Source: Oreocharis arfaki | Lineage: Eukaryota > Chordata > Aves > Passeriformes > Paramythiidae | Reading direction: 5' to 3' | DNA length: 64,000 nt | NCBI GenBank assembly: GCA_013398015.1 | Contig: VZRR01012316.1 | Coordinates: 126,792 to 190,791 of the forward strand | Shown: in pieces, positions 58,701 to 64,000 of the stretch | Layout: each line of letters begins with the position of its first letter | Position numbering within the stretch: the stretch's first letter is position 1 | The notes under the pieces: model-generated | Seen by the model: the letters and a program-made list of their open reading frames with translations, nothing else | What the model was told of the DNA's origin: nothing | Databases searched by the model: none | Program-made: the position numbers and the translations under genes

Positions 58701-59170
58701 ACCACCCCGTGCGGAAAAGCTGCAGCGACACGGCCCTGAACGCCATTGTGACCAAGGACGCCGTGAGCCGGCACGAGGGCAATTACACCCTGCACGCCAA
58801 CAACGTGCGCAAGCGGGGCATGTCCATCCTGCGCGAGGTGGATGAGCAGTACCACGCCCTGCTGGAGAAGTACGAGGAGCTCCTCAGCAAGTGCCGGCAG
58901 CACAAGGACAGCGTGCGCCACACGGGGGTCCAGACCTCCCGGCCCATCTCCCGCGACAGCTCCTTCAGGGACTTCCGAGGAGAGGGGCACGAGCTGGAAG
59001 AGCGGAAAACCATGGAGAAGACCATCAGCAAACACGTGGACGCCGTGGACAAGCGGCTGGAGCAGAGCCAGCCCGAGTACAAGGCTCTTTTTAAGGAGAT
59101 CTTCTCCCGCATCCAGAAAACAAAAGCGGACATCAACGCCACAAAGGTGAAAAACAAGAGCAGCAAGTGA
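40633..59170 (+). CDS. CDR2L: Cerebellar degeneration-related protein 2-like (five coding exons)
   Basis: Exons 40633-40711, 54109-54221, 55573-55721, 56594-56758 and 58285-59170 join in frame to 463 aa; human CDR2L is about 465 aa. It is a cytoplasmic coiled-coil protein, paralogue of CDR2 and the main target of Yo antibodies in paraneoplastic cerebellar degeneration; its molecular function is poorly known. Visible features are the acidic N-terminus EEFQSEEEEPWYDQQDLEQD, heptad-rich coiled coil from about 28 to 155 (ELGKTLLERNKELEDSL, DLTARDLELANQKL, GLQNQVEELQKQVEEM), the HTFPCLKELC block, a second coiled coil (about 185-265), the conserved RKSCSDTALNAIV, KRGMSILREVDEQYHALLEK and QTSRPISRDSS motifs, and a C-terminus ending in SSK. 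An in-frame TAA directly precedes the first ATG. Intron 1 contains a near-perfect duplication around an N. CDR2 itself is less likely because the N-terminus and C-terminus match CDR2L and the neighbour is HID1. Confidence 0.96.
40927..41953 (+). repeat. Near-perfect direct duplication, copy 1
   Basis: Matches 41955-42981 at a constant offset of 1,028 bp. I found only two substitutions: T41434 against A42462, and G41818 against A42846. No indels were seen, even in the 11 bp A tract. The copy ends exactly at the N at 41954. Allelic-level divergence and the N point to an unmerged contig overlap or two haplotypes. Confidence 0.95.
41954..41954. other. Single ambiguous base (N) at repeat junction
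   Basis: The only N in the window. It sits between the two duplication copies, in the position of T40926 relative to copy 1 and of C42982 relative to copy 2. A one-base gap placeholder joining overlapping contigs would look like this. Confidence 0.9.
41955..42981 (+). repeat. Near-perfect direct duplication, copy 2
   Basis: Second copy of 40927-41953. Sequence after 42981 is unique and continues intron 1, while sequence before 40927 is continuous with exon 1, so each copy is anchored on one side only. Confidence 0.95.
44971..45056 (+). mobile_element. CR1 LINE 3' tail fragment
   Basis: Plus-orientation CR1 end: GGAGTTGGACCTGATGATCC, GGGTCCTTTCCAACTCAGCA and terminal ATTCTAGGATTCTAT. The upstream part (CTTGGGGTGTCCTGCATGGG) is diverged, so the left border is approximate. 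Confidence 0.88.
46079..46152 (+). repeat. A-rich simple repeat and poly-A
   Basis: Runs of AAACAAAAAC and ACAAAC units followed by CACACACC and 19 A. It could be a retroposon tail, but no body with known ends precedes it. Confidence 0.8.
54109..54221 (+). CDS. CDR2L: CDR2L coding exon 2
   Basis: Completes Asp27 and encodes LHLAAELGKTLLERNKELED through EEQVQEIE (to 64). Acceptor CTTTTCAG, donor GAG|GTAGGG. Confidence 0.95.
54222..55572 (+). other. CDR2L: CDR2L intron 2
   Basis: 1.35 kb; no coding sequence or known repeat recognised. Confidence 0.5.
55573..55721 (+). CDS. CDR2L: CDR2L coding exon 3
   Basis: Residues 65-113 plus two bases, YLTKQLEMLRQMNEQHAKVY then EQLDLTARDLELANQK. Acceptor CCTTGCAG, donor CTG|GTACGG. 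Confidence 0.94.
55722..56593 (+). other. CDR2L: CDR2L intron 3
   Basis: 0.87 kb. It contains a 22 bp segment (55797-55818) also present in the 3' UTR at 59708-59729; otherwise nothing recognised. Confidence 0.5.
56594..56758 (+). CDS. CDR2L: CDR2L coding exon 4
   Basis: Residues 114-168 plus two bases, LTETIEGLQNQVEELQKQVE, the basic RREKRERRR and HTFPCLKELCSSP. Acceptor CTCTGTAG, donor CAG|GTACGG. The junction codon reads TGC (Cys114). Confidence 0.94.
56759..58284 (+). other. CDR2L: CDR2L intron 4
   Basis: 1.5 kb; no coding sequence recognised. Open frames here lack domains. Confidence 0.5.
58285..59170 (+). CDS. CDR2L: CDR2L coding exon 5 (last)
   Basis: Residues 169-463 and TGA, with the second coiled coil, RKSCSDTALNAIV, SILREVDEQYHALLEKYEEL and FKEIFSRIQKTKADINATKV. 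Acceptor CTTTCAG. Confidence 0.96.
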
Positions 59171-61030
59171 GTCCTGGCTCTCTGCAGCTCCCACGTGCAA
59201 CTGCAATGGCCATGTCTTCTCTTGAGCCCCAGGAAACGCCACGTGGCCCCTCTGCTTTGAAGGTTCGAGAGGTCTGCAAGCGAGAGAATGTCACAGGGAC
59301 CCAACTCACCTTTTTAAGCTTGGGCTCTGGACAACCCATTGGGACAATTGTACATTGTAGTTAGAGGATTTCAGAAACCACATGACGGATCTCTGCATGA
59401 GTTACTGCCGCTGCCAGACATCACAACAGCAATGTCAACCCCACCATGAAAAAACAGAAACCAATCTCCCCCTCCACCCTTTTTCAGCTTGTCCTACAGC
59501 CCGATTATCTGCAAGCAAAAGCCTGGATGTCCTCCAGTGTCCTGCCACAGCTGGAGTACAGCGTCTCAAAGTAAAACAAAAAGCCATCAGAACTTCAGGG
59601 GCTTCCCCAGCACAAGAGCCCAGTCCTCCAGTTTGGTTTTATGGCTAAGAACCTATGCTTGAACCCAAGAGACTTCTATCTCTGCCTTCCCCAAAGGGCA
59701 ATATGGTCTTGCTATTTAAGCCATTCTCTAATCAGTCAGGTTTTTCAGCGCTTTACAATGCAAGCTCATTGCAACTGGAAAAACTTGAAGAGAAACATAA
59801 AACTGATTGTTCCATCTCCATCAGCGTCGCTCAGTGTTTCAGTCCACACCCTCCAGACCTTGCAGGCATGTGGGATTTACTCGCTTTAAGTCTGCCCTGG
59901 TATTTCAACCCAGGTGAAGCACCGTGCCTGGTAGGAACTCGGTGCCCAGGGCTTTCCCACAGCGAGGCAGGAAGTGCTATTACAATATCAGAGACACACT
60001 TTCATCTCACGGTCTGGGTACCAGCTCTCTGTGCTGTGCTCTTCAAGAGGTTGTCATTGTCTCATCATAGCAAATTCCTTGAAAACAGCTTGCATGGGCT
60101 TACAAAAGTGACTCCCAGGGACTCGCACACAAGCCAGGGGATGCAGCATCTCCCGGGCCAGGAGTCTGGCCCTGGCAGTAGCACGGATCACACATCACCC
60201 CTCACTCCTGCTCCAAACATCTCCCCAGCCACAAGGACAGATTTCAGCTTCCTGCTGAAAATAATCTTTCTTGGCTGAGACACTGTCGCCTCTCATGTTC
60301 CAGTTCCCTTTCCAGCACTGAAATCTCCTCACTTTTCCTTCCACAGACATGCAAACACGCAGCCAAAAGGCCACTGCAGTCTCAGGAATCACCAGTTTCC
60401 AGTTTCCATGAACTAGATGATGACCTTGTACGGTCAGACATGTTTTAGGCAGAGAAGCAGCATCTCATTACAGCTTAGGCAACACCCTGAGCATTGAGCC
60501 ACAAAACCCAGCAGCTCAGTGTAAGCAACCTACTCTGTACCCGCCTGGAGCAACCATCAGCTACATCTGGATTCTCTTTTCACCAGCTTACATCCCAAAA
60601 TCTTGGGTCAACGGCTGGGACTTTTGCAACATTGAGATAAATAAATGAGAATGTGGCTTTGGAAGGGGAAGACTGTTCAAATGGAATTATCCCCCAAGTC
60701 CAGGGCTTTGATGCTACAAGGAGCGACTTTTCTTTCACTCCCCATGGAATTAATGCAGAAAACCTCCCAAAACCCCCCTGTTTTGTTAAGCTGAGTTCCA
60801 CAGAGGTAAGTTGGCAGGAGTGGGATGCGCAAACCACCCCTGCTCCTCCTCAAAACCACCAACTGCTCCGCTCTTCCACGCTCTGCATTTCCAGGTGCCC
60901 TACGGCCCCAGGCACGTCAGGAGCTGCACGCACGGCTGTGGCTACCAGCTCTGTAACAGTATGGAGAACCTTCATGCCTTATTTATTTATAACGGAAAGC
61001 AGTTGTCTAATAAAATAAAATAAATAAAAA
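59171..61030 (+). other. CDR2L: Probable CDR2L 3' UTR
   Basis: From the stop codon to a cluster of AATAAA signals, about 1.85 kb. A long 3' UTR is expected for this gene. The open frames within it are not conserved-looking and lack domains. Confidence 0.6.
61009..61030 (+). terminator. CDR2L: CDR2L polyadenylation signal cluster
   Basis: Overlapping hexamers in CTAATAAAATAAAATAAATA, following an ATTTATTTAT AU-rich stretch at about 60981. The cluster is the strongest polyadenylation signal downstream of CDR2L in the window. Confidence 0.7.
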
Positions 61031-63929
61031 TGAACAATGACAGCAAGAGAAGCGTTGTTGATTTCCTGGGAGCATTCACCACCCGCTGACTTGGCACTTG
61101 TAGCAGTGTTGGTTTAAGCCAGACAGTGTTTGCCCTGCAGTCAGCTGATGCTGCAAAGGTGTGGGAAGGGAATCACCCTCACTTTCTGTTTTAAACAATC
61201 CCACATGGATCAGCATCACAGTTAAGTGCACAACACATTAAATATATTTTTTATTGCTCTATTCTCTCAAATACAAAGAAACATCAATTTTCTCACAGCT
61301 CTTACAGCTCTTTTTGCTTTTAAGAACAGCACAAGAGTTAATTCTTTGATTTTCATGTACAATTTGGGTCAAGAAAGTGCTTCAGGCACCCTTGCAGAAA
61401 GAAAAGCGAATATGCTGAACTATTCTGCTGCATTATTTATATAACACACATTTTTGTGCACTTGGACTGCCAACACTGCCACGCGATAAAACCCCTTTTT
61501 TGTCAGCTCGGAAATCTCTGTAAAACCACAATTTCTAAGCTCCCAATTCAAATCCTATTTTTCTTTCCGCCTTTTTTGCAAGCCACAAATCCAAAAATGA
61601 TTGATGTAAGTAACATGATATTAGTACTTGGCTTGACAAAGGCACAGCTGCCGTGTATCAGCAGCATGTTCAGCAAAGTGCTGAGGGCAATTCTTTTTCT
61701 GCATCCAAAAATATTAGTGGCCATATATACATGTCCTGATTGACTGTATGAGTCAGAGTCACTTGATTCCTGCCTTAAGTGAGGCTTTCAGTGATCACAG
61801 GGGAAGAAAATAAGCATCTTCTGGCCTTTTGTGCCACCTTTGATCTAAACTTTTCCAATTGCTTTTGGAACACCAAGGAAAGCTACACAACTCCACTAAG
61901 GGAGAACAAGATAGTGCTGAGCAACCACTCTGCCACAGAAACTAGTGTTTCTAGAAACAGAGAGCAGCAGCTACTTAACAGCACACCCCCGTGGCTCAGG
62001 ACAAAAAGGAAAACTGCTGCATGCAATTAAAATGGATGAGGAAAAGTATGATGTCACAGGAAATAATTCTTAATTTCAGAATTTGGCAAAATCGGTGACC
62101 CTATTCAGCTCACAGCATTAAGATCAAGAAGGGCACAGTTTGTGAACAATCCGGTTTCATGCTGAATTTGAAAGCTGGCATTTAGACACGTGCAGTTCCA
62201 TCAGATCTGGTCTGGCTTCTCACTGTACCACCAGCTGGAATAACCCTGCAGAAGGGCACCTGTTGTTATAAACAGGGAGGGGCCACTTGAAGCACAAATC
62301 CAAGGGATTTACAGAGCTCAAGCTCCCACAGGAAGGATTCAGCATCTTCCCTCTCTTGCAGCAGCTGAGACCTTCTGGAAGGTCCCTCAAAGCCCTCTTT
62401 GCTCCTACATTAACAGCCTGTGCTCTCACTCACACAAGGAGTGACCGGATCCTTGGACATCTCAGCCTTTCCCTCAGGTTTCTGGGATGACTCTTGACAG
62501 CTCTTGCTCACCAGTGACCACCGAACGGGCTGAGGTGGCTTCCTCAGCCAGGACCAGTGACAAAGCAGTTCATTTCTCCAGCTGGAATGCCAAAGGTTTG
62601 GCTCTCCTTGGTTCGCACCAAAGTCAGACCTCGCCATCCCAAGCCCTGCCTGACAGGGAGAGCAGTTTCCAACCATCCAAGCAGAGATCACCCAGCTTTT
62701 TACCAAGGCTCTGTGGACCAACACGGGGTGGGAATGAAGCAAAACCAGACAAATGTCCTTTTAGACTGGTCTGGCTTCAATTGTGTGACCTCCCAGCTCC
62801 TTTCCCAGCCCCTCTGTGGCACTGTCCTTGGAGGATGTTCCTGCACAACAACCACCAGACACGTCTGACAACAGCTGGTAAATGAGTCATCCTGCTTTGA
62901 GTATTTTACCCATCCCTCTGGCTACAAATCACAAACATGAACCTGTTCCCTGTTAGAAATTAAGGTCACCAGATGGCACGGTTTGCCTCGGACAGCTCTG
63001 GGTTTTTTCCTTAAAGCATTTTGTTTTCAGCTGAGTTTGGACAAGGGCAGTGAAGCAGAACCCCGGGACTCAGAGGTTCGATTAAAACTAAGTGAGGAGC
63101 CTTCTGTGGCCCTGAGCTGCTCAGCTGCAGCCAGGGCAGGGAACCATCCATGTCCAGGACTTTCTCCCTCCCGAGGACTGAGTTCCCTGACTTTAAAAGG
63201 ATTATCTGGGTGGGACTCAGATCCTCTGTCATACAGTCTCTGTATCAGCTTCTGAACACCCATTTTGGCTTCATCCACCGTTTTAAACAAGAGATTGTCA
63301 GCTCCTGTCAAAACACCGGAGCAGATGACAGCCCATCCCTGCCTGTGCATTTTCCTGCTGCCAGGAATAGCAATCCCTGCCCCTCTGGAACGCACACCCT
63401 TCTTGTCAAGCCAGCCTGACAGCTCCAACAAGGAGTGAGAGCTGAAGGATTTCCACAACTGCCTCACTCCCCTGCATCCCACATCCACTTTGGCATCTTG
63501 TGCTGCTACATCACCATCCAAAGAAATAATTGTGTGTATCTATATGTGTGTGTTTGTATGTAACACTTTAGTGCTCTAGAGAGGATAAAAATGTGAAAAC
63601 TGAAGCACCCCAGGTGCAAAACCTAAACAATATATAAAAAAGGCGGGATGTATTTTCATTTTCAGCACTGGCCACCACGAAGGTCTGGGGTGCACAGACA
63701 CCATAACCACTCCTGACCTCCCTCATGCCCCGCGGTGCCCCACAGGCCCCATGTGCCCCCAAGACGCCCCACATCCTCCTCTCTTAGCATCCCACAGACC
63801 CCATATACCCCCCCATGCACCTCCCATTCGTGCTGCAGACACCTCCCCGCCCTACAGGCCCCCAGCCCGGAGACCATAGACATCATACGCGCAAGATGCA
63901 TCCCCACAGCCCCAAAAGAGCCCCTTTAT
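61031..63929. other. Intergenic region after CDR2L
   Basis: No recognisable coding exon. AT-rich to about 62.1 kb, then mixed. A TG-rich stretch lies at 63531-63562 and a C-rich loosely repeated stretch at about 63715-63860 (CCCCACAGGCCCCATGTGCC and similar). Confidence 0.6.
63531..63562 (+). repeat. TG-rich simple repeat
   Basis: Interrupted (TG)n with TATCTATA interruption, about 32 bp. Confidence 0.7.
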
Positions 63930-64000
63930 CCGCCTAAATCGCCCGCTTGCTCCCTCCGCCCCGCCCCGGAACGCGGCGCGCGGCCGCCGTTTCCGCGGGG
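63930..64000 (+). promoter_or_regulatory. Edge of a CpG island, likely promoter of the next gene
   Basis: CpG density rises sharply with GC boxes (CCGCCCCGCCCC) and CGCGGCGCGCGGCCGCCG, and the window ends inside it. By human gene order the next gene would be MRPL58 (ICT1), but no coding base of it is visible. Confidence 0.55.

Noticed and set aside
58442..59242. 266-codon minus-strand open frame opposite CDR2L exon 5
   Set aside because: Leu/Val/His-rich shadow of the coiled-coil coding strand; no independent evidence.

Overview
This window is vertebrate nuclear DNA, most likely from a bird. It has multi-exon genes with GT-AG introns, CpG-rich promoters, few transposons, and three short CR1 LINE tails of the type common in birds and other sauropsids. 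The species cannot be named from the sequence alone. No bacterial, viral or CRISPR-type system is present.

Three protein-coding genes can be reconstructed exon by exon with matching splice phases. (1) OTOP3, plus strand, six coding exons between 2741 and 8469, 597 aa: an otopetrin proton channel. (2) HID1, minus strand, nineteen coding exons from 37387 down to 12595, 796 aa: a trans-Golgi/dense-core-vesicle trafficking protein. (3) CDR2L, plus strand, five coding exons from 40633 to 59170, 463 aa: a coiled-coil cytoplasmic protein. The order OTOP3-HID1-CDR2L and the orientations match the block I recall on human 17q25.1.

Layout. 1-2740 is upstream of OTOP3; it holds a local ~190 bp direct repeat and a possible non-coding first exon. 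OTOP3 and HID1 converge tail to tail across about 4.1 kb that contains their 3' UTRs and a CR1 remnant. HID1 and CDR2L diverge head to head, with start codons 3.2 kb apart, each at its own CpG island. A roughly 500 bp pyrimidine-rich block (plus strand) lies just upstream of the HID1 start. CDR2L has a 13.4 kb first intron and a probable 1.85 kb 3' UTR ending at AATAAA near 61009. The last few kb hold no recognisable coding sequence until a GC-rich edge at 63930-64000, which looks like the start of the next gene's promoter (MRPL58 would be expected from human order).

The most striking structural feature is a 1,027 bp nearly perfect direct duplication in CDR2L intron 1 (40927-41953 and 41955-42981). 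The copies are separated by the window's only N and differ at two bases that I found. This looks like a false duplication made during assembly, not biology. I found no strong case for a previously undescribed biological system. The genes act in unrelated processes (acid sensing, secretory granule biogenesis, a poorly understood cytoplasmic coiled-coil protein), and their proximity is conserved synteny, not an operon.
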